Counted from the first letter of the stretch, positions 1 to 8,096 are shown. The stretch: DNA of 64,000 nucleotides from Bin25 sp965221765 (GCA_965221765.1 OZ244911.1:992001-1056000); one strand, 5' to 3'. Numbers and translations are program-made. Notes: generated by a model not told the origin, from the letters alone.

Positions 1-440
1 TGCAAAAAAACACCTTTTATCGTATTGATTTGTTCCACTAGTGATCTGACGCGATCATATATATAAAGTTTTATAAAGTAATCCATTTGGCTTAATTCAG
101 TCAGTAAATATACTTTTTTAAACCACGGTCTATCAAATCCTTTCAATAAAGTAAGAGACTCATTACTAGGTTTTTGTATGGATTCAAACCAATTTGAAAA
201 GATGTACTCCGGTTTCGAGTTTTCAAATTGTTGCCATTGATAAAGGGTCCACCCATGGGTTTGATTTTCTATAAGGATATCGTTTTCGGTTCTTTTGAAG
301 TATGAATTTCCTATTAGATTTACGTGATATACGAGTTCGAAAATTTCTAATTCAGACTGAATCCCAATTAACCAAAAGGTTTCTTTAAAATCAATAACTA
401 ATCGTGGGAGTCTTGTATAATTAACTTTTTTGGGGGACAT
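1..440 (-). CDS. IPExxxVDY family protein, cut by window edge
   Basis: An open frame of 146 codons begins at the ATG at 438-440 and runs off the left edge, so the C-terminus is missing. Residues 113-121 read LTELSQMDY, which fits the IPExxxVDY signature that names this small Bacteroidota family (family knowledge); a Phe-Ile-Lys-Leu stretch follows, as expected. The gene lies 18 bp downstream of the RNase III gene on the same strand, the usual neighbourhood in this phylum (acpP-fabF-rnc, then this gene, then often pyruvate kinase), so it is probably the end of that operon. The function of the family is unknown. Position and motif agree, so the assignment is fairly secure despite truncation. 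Confidence 0.7.
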   Translation of the reverse strand, partial: MSPKKVNYTRLPRLVIDFKETFWLIGIQSELEIFELVYHVNLIGNSYFKRTENDILIENQTHGWTLYQWQQFENSKPEYIFSNWFESIQKPSNESLTLLKGFDRPWFKKVYLLTELSQMDYFIKLYIYDRVRSLVEQINTIKGVFL

Positions 441-458
441 GATATGATCAAAGATTAG

Positions 459-1007
459 TCAGTTTAAAACTAGGGGAATGGGAGAATGTTTTTCTAAGAG
501 ATTCAAATAACATTCTTTGCTTTTCTGAAACCCTTGGTCAATAAAGACAGCGCCAATGAGAGATTCTACCAAATTGCCATAAATATCGATGCCAAATCTT
601 GGATGACTTTCACCAACCTGAATCAATTCTAATAGATTCATTTTTTTACCGATTTGATTCAAATTTTTTCTAGCATTTAATTGTGATTTTAATTCTGAAA
701 CTTCTTGTATGGATGGGGAATTATAGCGTTTATAAATCATTTCGATAACAATCATATTGATAATAGCATCTCCTAAAAATTCCAATCGCTCAAAATTTAA
801 CGGATGTCCTTTTTTGTCTTGGAGGTTGGATGAACCATGAATAAACGCCAACTGGTAAATTTTCAGAGCGTTGGTGTTAATATCAAAACCAAGCCTTTTT
901 TTCAGTTGGTTTTTAAATACTTTGAGGTTAAATTTTTTTATATGATACACTGTAAACTTGATAACATGGACAATATTCTCGATTGAATTTACATAGCAAT
1001 TATTCAA
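459..1007 (-). CDS. rnc: Ribonuclease III lacking a dsRNA-binding domain
   Basis: RNase III endonuclease domain of 182 residues. The signature NFERLEFLGDAI lies at residues 71-82, giving the metal and catalytic residues E73, E76 and D80; E148 lies in the second signature (GNLVESLIGAVFIDQGF). The position usually occupied by Asp (D107 in Aquifex numbering) is N145. The protein stops soon after the nuclease domain, so the usual C-terminal dsRNA-binding domain (family length about 230-250 residues) is absent. The start is TTG at 1005-1007, overlapping the stop of the upstream RNase III-like gene, which suggests translational coupling. No in-frame ATG precedes the conserved region. Expected role is processing of rRNA and other structured RNA in the cytoplasm. 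Confidence 0.85.
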   Translation of the reverse strand: MNNCYVNSIENIVHVIKFTVYHIKKFNLKVFKNQLKKRLGFDINTNALKIYQLAFIHGSSNLQDKKGHPLNFERLEFLGDAIINMIVIEMIYKRYNSPSIQEVSELKSQLNARKNLNQIGKKMNLLELIQVGESHPRFGIDIYGNLVESLIGAVFIDQGFQKSKECYLNLLEKHSPIPLVLN

Positions 1008-1530
1008 TCATTTTTTGATTGATTGGAATGACCATATTTTCCAGTTTTAATCGATTGACAAAACCATTAAGAACATGCCGAATGTAAAAAACTTGGGAAT
1101 CATTATATCCCATATCGAGAAAAAGTCTAGCTATCAATGTTTTTAACAAAATACCTTCTCTATGATTAATTTCTCTTTCTGAAGTGGTAAACTTTTTTGA
1201 AATATCAAGCAGATTTAGTTTGTTCCCAAAGATTTCGATTTGATTTTGGTTACAGAGAATCATCCTTAATTGGGTTAAATCACCTTCGTTGAAATATGGA
1301 AATTCTTCAAAAATCCATTCGGTTGTTATGGTTCTAATTAAAGCATTCCCAATATAAATGAGGTGTTTATTATATGCGTGGGATTTTTCTTTTTTGTGAT
1401 TTAAAAAAACATCAATATAATCACTTCGATTTTTTACTGGAATTTTGAGTTGGAACCGCTTAAATAATTCTTGGTAAATTATTTGGGATGCATTGCGTGA
1501 AGAGGGCTTTTTATTCTGAAAAAGCCTCAT
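1000..1530 (-). CDS. Catalytically dead RNase III-like protein
   Basis: A 176-residue protein whose fold-level pattern follows RNase III. Residues 54-64 (NKHLIYIGNAL) align with the NERLEFLGDAV signature, residues 82-89 (EGDLTQLR) with the helix after it, and residues 126-142 with the second signature ending in FLDMGY. The residues needed for catalysis are replaced: K55, I58 and N62 stand where E37, E40 and D44 should be, and I127 and K130 where D107 and E110 should be. There is no dsRNA-binding domain. The gene begins 5 bp after the fabF stop and overlaps the catalytically competent RNase III gene, so the two are co-translated. It is an intact reading frame, not a decayed one. A structural or regulatory partner of the active copy is inferred; RNase III works as a dimer. 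Confidence 0.65.
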   Translation of the reverse strand: MRLFQNKKPSSRNASQIIYQELFKRFQLKIPVKNRSDYIDVFLNHKKEKSHAYNKHLIYIGNALIRTITTEWIFEEFPYFNEGDLTQLRMILCNQNQIEIFGNKLNLLDISKKFTTSEREINHREGILLKTLIARLFLDMGYNDSQVFYIRHVLNGFVNRLKLENMVIPINQKMIE

Positions 1531-1535
1531 ATAAT

Positions 1536-2786
1536 TTAGTCTGGGTTTTTAAATACTAGGCAGGCGTTATGACCACCAAATCCAAAGGTATTAGAGAGGA
1601 TATAATTGACCTTTCTAGGCTGGGCTTTATTAAAAGTAAAATTCATTTTTTCATCAAAGGCTTCATCAACCACCTCATGATTGATCGTTGGTGGAATAGT
1701 TTGATGTACGATAGAGAGGATACTAGCAATAGATTCAACGGCTCCAGCAGCCCCCAATAAATGACCAGTCATGGATTTTGTAGCATTTAAATTCATGGTA
1801 TAGGTATGGTCTTTAAATACGGAATAAATTGCATTGGCTTCAGCAACATCTCCCAAAGGTGTTGATGTTCCATGGGTATTAATTGAGTCCACATCTATGG
1901 TTTTTATATTGGCATCCTTGAGTGCATTTTTCATTACTCTGATAACACCGCTACCATTAGGGTGTGGCGCGGTCATATGAAATGCATCAGAGGTGAGTCC
2001 AGCCCCTACAAATTCAGCATAGATTTTGGCCCCTCTAGATTTGGCATGTTCATAACTTTCTAATAGCAAAGCCCCTGCTCCCTCTCCTAGTACAAATCCA
2101 TCTCGATGTTTATCATACGGTCTTGATGCCTTTTGTGGTTCATCATTGCGTGTAGAAAGAGCATGCATGGCATTAAAACCACCGATACCTGCATAGGTTA
2201 CGGTTGCTTCTGAACCTCCTGCTAAAATAACATCCGCATACCCCCAACGAATATAATTTAGGGCATCAATGAGGGCATGAGAAGAGGACGCACAAGCAGA
2301 ATTAGTTGCAAAATTAGGGCCGCCAAATCCATGTTTTATTGAAATCAATCCTGGAGCTATACTAGCAATCATTTTAGGAATTAAATACGGATTAAATCGA
2401 GGATTTTTATCGTTTTCAGTGAACTTAATCAACTCATTTTCAAAGGTTTCCAATCCGCCAATTCCTCCACCCCAAATCACCCCTACATTGGTTTTATCAA
2501 TTTTATTGAAATCAATGTTGGCATCTGCTATAGCTTGGTCCGCTGCAATCACGGCCAACTGACAAAATCGATCCATCTTGCGTGCATCTTTTCTATCGAT
2601 ATAATCATGGATATCGAGGTTTTTTACTTCGCAAGCAAATCGTGTTCTGAATTTAGAAGCATCAAAAAGAGTGATGGGAGCAGCACCACTAGCCCCCAAC
2701 TCCAATCCTTTCCAAAAACTAACAGCATCCTTTCCAATAGGTGACAAGACACCCAAACCCGTGACGACAACTCTTGGTGCAGTCAT
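1536..2786 (-). CDS. fabF: 3-oxoacyl-[acyl-carrier-protein] synthase II
   Basis: Beta-ketoacyl-ACP synthase II of 416 residues, the elongating condensing enzyme of type II fatty acid synthesis. The Cys-His-His triad is visible: Cys in NSACASSSH, His in NTHGTSTPLGD and Lys/His in NATKSMTGHLLGAAG. The N-terminal VVVTGLGVLSPIG and C-terminal NTFGFGGHNA motifs are complete. It lies 7 bp downstream of acpP and directly upstream of the RNase III-like genes, the standard Bacteroidota arrangement. Length and motifs are normal for the family, and the ATG at 2784-2786 gives the expected N-terminus. Confidence 0.96.
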   Translation of the reverse strand: MTAPRVVVTGLGVLSPIGKDAVSFWKGLELGASGAAPITLFDASKFRTRFACEVKNLDIHDYIDRKDARKMDRFCQLAVIAADQAIADANIDFNKIDKTNVGVIWGGGIGGLETFENELIKFTENDKNPRFNPYLIPKMIASIAPGLISIKHGFGGPNFATNSACASSSHALIDALNYIRWGYADVILAGGSEATVTYAGIGGFNAMHALSTRNDEPQKASRPYDKHRDGFVLGEGAGALLLESYEHAKSRGAKIYAEFVGAGLTSDAFHMTAPHPNGSGVIRVMKNALKDANIKTIDVDSINTHGTSTPLGDVAEANAIYSVFKDHTYTMNLNATKSMTGHLLGAAGAVESIASILSIVHQTIPPTINHEVVDEAFDEKMNFTFNKAQPRKVNYILSNTFGFGGHNACLVFKNPD

Positions 2787-2793
2787 GGTAAGA

Positions 2794-3027
2794 TTATGCT
2801 TGTTCTTCGATGTATTGGATGGCTTGTCCTACAGTAGCGAATTTTTCAGGTTGATCATTAGCTATTTGAATGTTGAATTCTTTTTCAAACTCCATAACCA
2901 ATTCAACAATATCTAATGAATCTGCACCCAAATCATTAGTAAAGGAAGCGTCATCGACCACTTCGCTTTCATCGACCCCTAATTTATCGACTACAATTGC
3001 TTTCACCCTTGACTTTATATCAGACAT
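2794..3027 (-). CDS. acpP: Acyl carrier protein
   Basis: Acidic 77-residue carrier protein that holds growing acyl chains. The phosphopantetheine attachment serine is S37 in LGADSLDIVELVM. It is the first gene of the acpP-fabF-RNase III operon. A Bacteroidota-type -7 element (TAAATTTG on the minus strand) lies about 20 bp upstream of the start, facing away from purN. Confidence 0.97.
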   Translation of the reverse strand: MSDIKSRVKAIVVDKLGVDESEVVDDASFTNDLGADSLDIVELVMEFEKEFNIQIANDQPEKFATVGQAIQYIEEQA

Positions 3028-3045
3028 AAGAAAAATTTAGTGAGA

Positions 3046-3053
3046 CAAATTTA
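3046..3053 (-). promoter_or_regulatory. Candidate -7 promoter element for acpP operon
   Basis: The minus strand reads TAAATTTG, a full match to the Bacteroidota sigma-70 -7 consensus TAnnTTTG. It lies about 20 bp before the acpP ATG. No clear -33 TTTG is visible at the usual spacing, so the call rests on one box and its position between divergent genes. Confidence 0.4.
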
Positions 3054-3068
3054 GCAACTTTGATATTA

Positions 3069-3076
3069 TAAATTTG
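3069..3076 (+). promoter_or_regulatory. Candidate -7 promoter element for purN-rnhA
   Basis: TAAATTTG on the plus strand matches TAnnTTTG. Transcription would start near 3083, which is downstream of the TTG at 3074 and upstream of the GTG at 3110. This favours the GTG as the purN start. No good -33 box is seen. Confidence 0.35.
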
Positions 3077-3109
3077 CTTCTGAATTATGAGTTGAAGTTA
3101 TCATTAAAA

Positions 3110-3697
3110 GTGAATCGAGTATCAAAAATTGTTCTTTTTGCCTCTGGAAGTGGAAGCAATGTCTTGCGCATTTGTCAGTACTTTGAAAACAATTCAAAAA
3201 TTCAAGTAACTTCTCTTTTTTGTAATAATGCCAATGCAGGGGTTATCGAAAAGGTCCAGCCTTTTGGTATGGAAACTATTATTTTTTCTAAAGCTCAGTT
3301 AGAATCAGGAGAGGTTTTGATACAATTGAAAAACATTTCACCAAAAATAATTGTATTGGCTGGGTTTTTACTCAAATTACCAAATGAAATAGTGTCTTAT
3401 TTTTCTAGAAAAATCATCAATATTCATCCAAGTTTATTGCCTAAATATGGCGGGAAGGGCATGTATGGTAATCATGTACATCAAGCCGTCAAAAACAGTG
3501 GTGATAATATCACTGGCATGACGATTCATTATGTTAATCACCATTATGATTCGGGAGCTATTATTTTTCAAAAATCAGTGGATATATCGCCAAATGATAC
3601 CCTTGAAGACATTGCTCAAAAAGTATTAAAACTAGAACATTATTATTATGCTAGTGTTATTCATGCATTGCTTGAAGATCTTCCCTATGATTGGTAA
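3110..3697 (+). CDS. purN: Phosphoribosylglycinamide formyltransferase
   Basis: GAR transformylase, which transfers a formyl group from 10-formyl-THF to glycinamide ribonucleotide in purine synthesis. Family motifs are present: N-terminal KIVLFASGSGSN, the catalytic Asn/His region NIHPSLLPKYGGKGMYG, and the later Asp in HHYDSGAIIFQ. The GTG at 3110 is chosen as start because the conserved domain begins six residues later and a likely promoter element lies at 3069-3076; the frame is open back to a TTG at 3074. The 3' end overlaps rnhA by 11 bp, so the two genes are probably co-transcribed. Confidence 0.9.
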   Translation: MNRVSKIVLFASGSGSNVLRICQYFENNSKIQVTSLFCNNANAGVIEKVQPFGMETIIFSKAQLESGEVLIQLKNISPKIIVLAGFLLKLPNEIVSYFSRKIINIHPSLLPKYGGKGMYGNHVHQAVKNSGDNITGMTIHYVNHHYDSGAIIFQKSVDISPNDTLEDIAQKVLKLEHYYYASVIHALLEDLPYDW

Positions 3698-4160
3698 ATT
3701 AACGCTTTATTCTGATGGGGGATGTATTCATAATCCAGGGCCAGGGGGTTGCGGTGTTATTTTGGAATATCAAACTGAAAATCAGACCAAATCCATAGAA
3801 CTTTTGCAAGGGTACCGACTAACCACCAATAATCGGATGGAACTAATGGGCGTCATCATGGGTCTAGAAAAATTAAAAAACAATCAAAAAAATGTTAATG
3901 TTTACACGGATTCACGTTATGTTGTGGAAACTTTTGAAAAAAAATGGATATTTGTTTGGGAAAAGAAGCAATTTAAAAATCGAAAAAACGCCGATTTGTG
4001 GCAACGACTTTTAAAAATATACCGCCTGCATCAAGTCAAATTTCATTGGATTAAAGGTCATGATTCAAACCCTCGAAATGAGCGATGTGATCAGTTAGTA
4101 GCAATGGCTATAAAAGGGGGGAATTTGATGACTGATAGTGGATATAATAATCGTGATTGA
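3687..4160 (+). CDS. rnhA: Ribonuclease HI
   Basis: RNase H of 157 residues, degrading the RNA strand of RNA-DNA hybrids. All four acidic catalytic positions are recognisable: Asp in LYSDGGC, Glu in NNRMELMG, Asp in VYTDSRYV and Asp in NERCDQLV. The ATG at 3687 gives the standard N-terminus, although the frame is open for 13 more codons upstream. It overlaps the end of purN. A G6 run lies near the 3' end. Confidence 0.93.
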   Translation: MIGKLTLYSDGGCIHNPGPGGCGVILEYQTENQTKSIELLQGYRLTTNNRMELMGVIMGLEKLKNNQKNVNVYTDSRYVVETFEKKWIFVWEKKQFKNRKNADLWQRLLKIYRLHQVKFHWIKGHDSNPRNERCDQLVAMAIKGGNLMTDSGYNNRD

Positions 4161-4396
4161 CATGAAAAGTCTTTAAACTATGTTATAATTTCAACGATGG
4201 TTGTGACTACTTCATTCGTAGCATATTCGGTTATGAATTGCCGCATGCATTGTAGATGGCACATCCATTTGGCCTTCTTTGACCTAGGCATCACTTGCAT
4301 TTATCCAAGACCAAGCAGAAATAAAATTTTATGTATTTTCGTTTTATCATTCAGATGACGACAAACCATGATGATAGTTCTTTACCCATTATTTCT
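4161..4396 (+). other. Non-coding gap before the disrupted lipoprotein
   Basis: No intact gene is visible. Short stretches look like decayed coding sequence but cannot be assigned. The composition changes sharply at its right end, where the GC-rich lipoprotein begins. Confidence 0.4.
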
Positions 4397-4423
4397 ATGG
4401 AGCCAACGCCTTTTTATAAAAAA

Positions 4424-4432
4424 GGGGGGGGG
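4424..4432 (+). repeat. G9 homopolymer tract near lipoprotein start
   Basis: Nine consecutive G between the ATG at 4397 and the lipoprotein signal. With nine G the ATG frame reads a 14-residue peptide ending at TGA 4439-4441. With ten (or seven) G it would join the lipoprotein frame and give an N-terminus with two Lys, a hydrophobic core and the lipobox MGSC. Confidence 0.8.
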
Positions 4433-6400
4433 TATTTTTGACCCTCAGTCTGCTATTCTTGATGGGTTCTTGCGGTAAGACCGATTCGTCCGAACCCACT
4501 CCTAGTCTGCCGTCGACTCCCCCCACCTATACCATCACCACCACTGCCACCATAGGGGGCACCATCACTCCCCAGCAACGCCTCCCCCGTGGACAAACCG
4601 TCCGCATCACGGCCACCCCTGATGAACATTATCAACTCCAACAATGGACCGGCGATTGTGGTTCCTTCACCGCCACCAAAGACTGCTCCCTGCAAGCCTC
4701 CTTTGAGGCCATCCCCTATACCCTCACCGCCACCGCTACCCCGGCGGCACCATCGCCCCGCCAGCCACCCAAACCCTCACCCATGGCCAATCGGCCACCT
4801 TTGAGGCCCGACCAGAAGAACACTTTGTCTTTGACCAATGGCAAGCCTCCCCAGAGAGTGCCTGTCCAGCCCTCCAAGACCCCACCCAGCCAACCCTCAC
4901 CCTGACCGTCCAAGGTCACTGCCAACTCCAAGCCCGCTTTCTCAAAGCCCCCCGCACCATCACTACCACCGCCACTACAGGCGGCACCATCACCCCCACC
5001 CAAACCGTCCCCCATGGCCAAACCATCACCATCAACATCACGCTCCAACCAGGCTATCAACTCCAACAATGGACCGGCGATTGTGGTTCCTTCACCGCCA
5101 CCCAAAGCACCATCACCTTCACCGCCACCAAAGACTGCTCCCTGCAAGCCTCCTTTGAAAACACCCACCGCACCATCACCACCAACGTCCTGGGACCCGG
5201 TGGCTCCATCACCCCCACCCTCTAGGCCCCTCTAGGCCAAACCATCACCGTGACCCTCACCCTACAACCCCATTATCAACTCCAGCAGTGGCAAAGCGAT
5301 TGTGGGTCGTTCGACCCCCAACAAAACACCCTAGAACTCCTAGTCCAAAAAGACTGTACCATCACCGCCCGACTCACCCTCGATACCCCTTTGTATCTCG
5401 ATACCAATGGGCTCACCATCCGAAGCCGACCCCAAGGAGAACGATTCATCGGACAAACCAAGCTCCTGGCCCACCCAGAACACCCAGAGCCCCTAGCCAT
5501 CCGCATCGTGGATCAAACCGCCCTACGAACCCTCATCCAACAACAAGACTGGTCGGCCCTCGAAACCATCAATACCACCTTTGTTACCAATCTGCGCAAT
5601 CTCTTCCGGAGCCAAGACACCTTTAATGCCGATATCCGCTCGTGGGATGTCAGCAACGTCACCACCATGCAAAAACTCTTCCAGGGAGCCACCGCTTTCC
5701 AACAAGATCTCAGCCAGTGGACCGTCTCACAAGTGACCGATTGCCATCAGTTTGCTCAACAGAGTGCCTTCACCCCCGATGGGTGGCCTCGCTTTACCGC
5801 TTGTGATTTACAAGAAATCGAAGAAACCAGAGATTGCCATGGCATCCCCACCCCCATTGATCAACCCTGTCCTAGTCGCCCACAGCCCCAGACCAAAGAG
5901 TGCAACCGACAGCAGATTCCCGTGGATGAAGATTGTCTAGCGAGACCCGCCACCAAAACCTGTTGGGATGGTTCGGTGATTCCTCGCTCTCAAAATTGTC
6001 CGATGCAAACCAAAGATTGCCATGGCAATCAAATCCCCGCTGGCGATACTTGTCCGCCCTTGCTAAAAAAAGCTACCAATGGGGTCACGGTCATCATCAA
6101 TCCCGTGCTGCAAAACCCTGCCCAATACGTGGGACGAAAAGCTACCCTCGATGGAACCCAGTATACCATCGTGAATAATGCCTCGCTCAAAGCATGGGCA
6201 GCGGCTGATCATACCAATGCCGTGTGTACCACCCTGGTGACCGATATGACAAATCTATTTTCTAATAAAACTAACTTTAATCAAGATATTGGGGATTGGG
6301 ATGTCAGTAATGTCACCGATATGACTGGTATGTTCACTGATGCTAGAGCCTTTAATCGAGATATTGGGGATTGGGATACGGGTAGCGTGACTAGTATGGT

Positions 6401-6534
6401 TGGCATGTTTCAATTGACTAGAGCCTTCAATCGAGATATTAGTGCTTGGGATGTGAGTAATGTCAAAAATATGGATGGCATGTTTCAATTGACTAGAGCC
6501 TTCAATCGAGATATTAGTGCTTGGGATGTGAGTA
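6401..6534 (+). repeat. Perfect 59-bp direct repeat within DUF285 block
   Basis: The sequence at 6401-6459 recurs without mismatch at 6476-6534, offset 75 bp, which is exactly one 25-residue DUF285 unit. Neighbouring units are more diverged, so this duplication is recent or maintained by conversion. Confidence 0.85.
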
Positions 6535-6937
6535 GCGTGACTAGTATGAAGCTTATGTTTTTTCGAGCCACGTCTTTCAATCAAGATATCAGTCGCTGGA
6601 TCGTCAGTGGCGTTACCAGTTGCAATAATATTTTTCTTAATTCAGTCTTAATTCCATCACGCCGTCCTTCGTTTAATAATTGCGAACCATAATTGATGAA
6701 TCAATAGACCATGATTTTTAAGCCTTTTTGAAATATTTTTTGTTTTAGAAAGATGTCAAATTCAAAGCTAGATGAAAGCACGAAAGTTGGCTTAAGTGTG
6801 TGATTAATTGAGCTTGAAATTGAGGTTTTTCACCAATAAATTATAGGACTAGTTTCAATTAGACGTTATTAAATACTGATAAAAAGATTTTATATCTAAA
6901 TAGTTCTAGTTTTGGCAATCATGTGAAATTAGCAATA

Positions 6938-6990
6938 AAAAGAGGGAGATTTTTTTGCACTAAGACTTTTGATTTCCGACAAGATAAAAG
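6938..6990 (-). repeat. Dispersed ~45-bp repeat, copy 1
   Basis: On the minus strand this reads closely like the plus strand at 47430-47487: a core resembling GGAAATCAAAAGTTTTARTG followed by a stretch ending in ATCTCCCTCTT. A weaker third copy is at 37005-37056. It lies in the otherwise featureless 6693-7136 gap. It may be a terminal fragment of an unknown insertion sequence or a small non-autonomous element. Confidence 0.5.
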
Positions 6991-7123
6991 ATATAATGAT
7001 TTAAACAACTTCGAAGTTGTTAATGAATCTTCATAAGCATTTAATCGTTCAATACAAAAGGACGAAGAATTTGTATATAAATATATATTGCAAGTTAGTA
7101 GAAAATTAATCCGATAGACTTTT

Positions 7124-7131
7124 TATTTTTG
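7124..7131 (+). promoter_or_regulatory. Candidate -7 element, possibly leaderless transcript
   Basis: TATTTTTG matches the TAnnTTTG consensus and ends six bases before the ATG at 7137. If used, the mRNA would be leaderless or nearly so. No -33 box is seen at normal spacing. Confidence 0.3.
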
Positions 7132-7136
7132 CTTCA

Positions 7137-8096
7137 ATGGATAAACCCATTCTTGTCTTTGGTCCCATTGCTTATGACGATATCGAAACGCGATATGGAA
7201 GAGTTAAAAAAATTCTTGGTGGATGTGGTGCATACACATCAGTAGTAGTTTCTTCTTATGCAGTTGAGTGTTCTTTAATTTCAATAGTCGGTAAAGATTT
7301 TAAGCAAGCAGATAGAGATTTTTTAATTAATAAAGGAGTCAGTTTAGAACATTTAGAAACAAAACAAACGGAGAGTACCTTATTTTGGAGTGGTTATTAT
7401 AATGAAGATTTCACAGGTCGTACCACCAAAGAAACTAAAGTGGGTGTTTTTACAAATTATGACCCCATTATTCCAAATGCACTGATAAATTCTGAAATAC
7501 TTGTTTTAGGCAATATTTCTCCTAAGATACAATGGGGCATATGGAACCAATTTTCAACCCCCCCTCTATTGACGGTTTTAGATACCATGAACTATTGGAT
7601 AGATAGTCAATTGGCTTGTTTAAAACGAATCATTGGAAAAGTTGATGTTGTTTCCATTAATAACGAAGAAGCATTTAGTTTAACAAATAAACTGAATCCA
7701 CATGATGCGGCCAAGAAATTAATGGCCATGGGCCCAAAATTTATTATTATTAAATTAGGAGAATTCGGAGCCTATCTATTTTCCAAAGATCAATATTATT
7801 ATTCTCCAGCATATGCGGTAGGTAAAACCATAGACCCTACTGGTGCAGGAGATTGTTTTATTGGAGGATTTATTGGTTATCTTTCTCAGTCAAAGGATTA
7901 TTCTTTTGAAAATATGAAAATGGCCATGGCCCATGGTACCGTTTCGGCTTCTTTTGTTGTTGAAGATTTTGGACTCAAAAATCTAGTGCATCTAAACCAA
8001 AAATCAAGAAATATTCGACTCAAGCAGTATAGTACGTATATCGAATCTAAATCTGAACCAAGTCCCCAAGTTTATGAGCGATTCCATCAAGCATGA
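7137..8096 (+). CDS. PfkB-family carbohydrate/nucleoside kinase
   Basis: Ribokinase-like kinase of 319 residues. The anion-hole and catalytic motif DPTGAGDCFIGGFIGYL near residues 234-250 is complete (Asp is the general base), and the N-terminal GGCGAYTS segment corresponds to the sugar-binding Gly-Gly region. The natural substrate cannot be read from sequence. The 3' end overlaps the amidophosphoribosyltransferase gene by 23 bp, so the pair is translationally coupled; this pairing is common in Bacteroidota. A TATTTTTG element at 7124-7131 lies only about six bases before the ATG, so transcription may begin at or very near the start codon. Confidence 0.88.
   Translation: MDKPILVFGPIAYDDIETRYGRVKKILGGCGAYTSVVVSSYAVECSLISIVGKDFKQADRDFLINKGVSLEHLETKQTESTLFWSGYYNEDFTGRTTKETKVGVFTNYDPIIPNALINSEILVLGNISPKIQWGIWNQFSTPPLLTVLDTMNYWIDSQLACLKRIIGKVDVVSINNEEAFSLTNKLNPHDAAKKLMAMGPKFIIIKLGEFGAYLFSKDQYYYSPAYAVGKTIDPTGAGDCFIGGFIGYLSQSKDYSFENMKMAMAHGTVSASFVVEDFGLKNLVHLNQKSRNIRLKQYSTYIESKSEPSPQVYERFHQA

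Larger units (their letters stand above)
4397..6692 (+). pseudogene. Disrupted InlB-repeat/DUF285 surface lipoprotein
   Basis: Broken relative of the intact surface lipoprotein at 47701-51621. The 5' part encodes a lipoprotein signal (LLFLMGSC then GKTDSSEP), followed by four InlB-type repeats, a two-repeat DUF285 block, four Cys-rich units of about 22 residues (pattern C-x-G-x-x-I-P...C-P) and a second DUF285 block of five repeats of about 25 residues (FNQDIGDWDVSNVTDMTGMF type). Three lesions are seen. An ATG at 4397 is out of frame because of the length of the G9 tract at 4424-4432. One base is missing in the C4 run at 4739-4742, shifting from frame 4438 to frame 4743. A TAG lies at 5223-5225. 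The region up to about 6240 is clearly GC-richer than the neighbouring genes, and the last 450 bp are AT-richer. It was probably exported to the cell surface when intact. Confidence 0.75.

Noticed and set aside
4453..5168. Long antisense and out-of-frame open stretches across the GC-rich lipoprotein gene
   Set aside because: They are side effects of high GC and codon repeats; the encoded peptides are low-complexity Gly/Pro/His-rich and lack any domain, while the DUF285/InlB frame explains the region.
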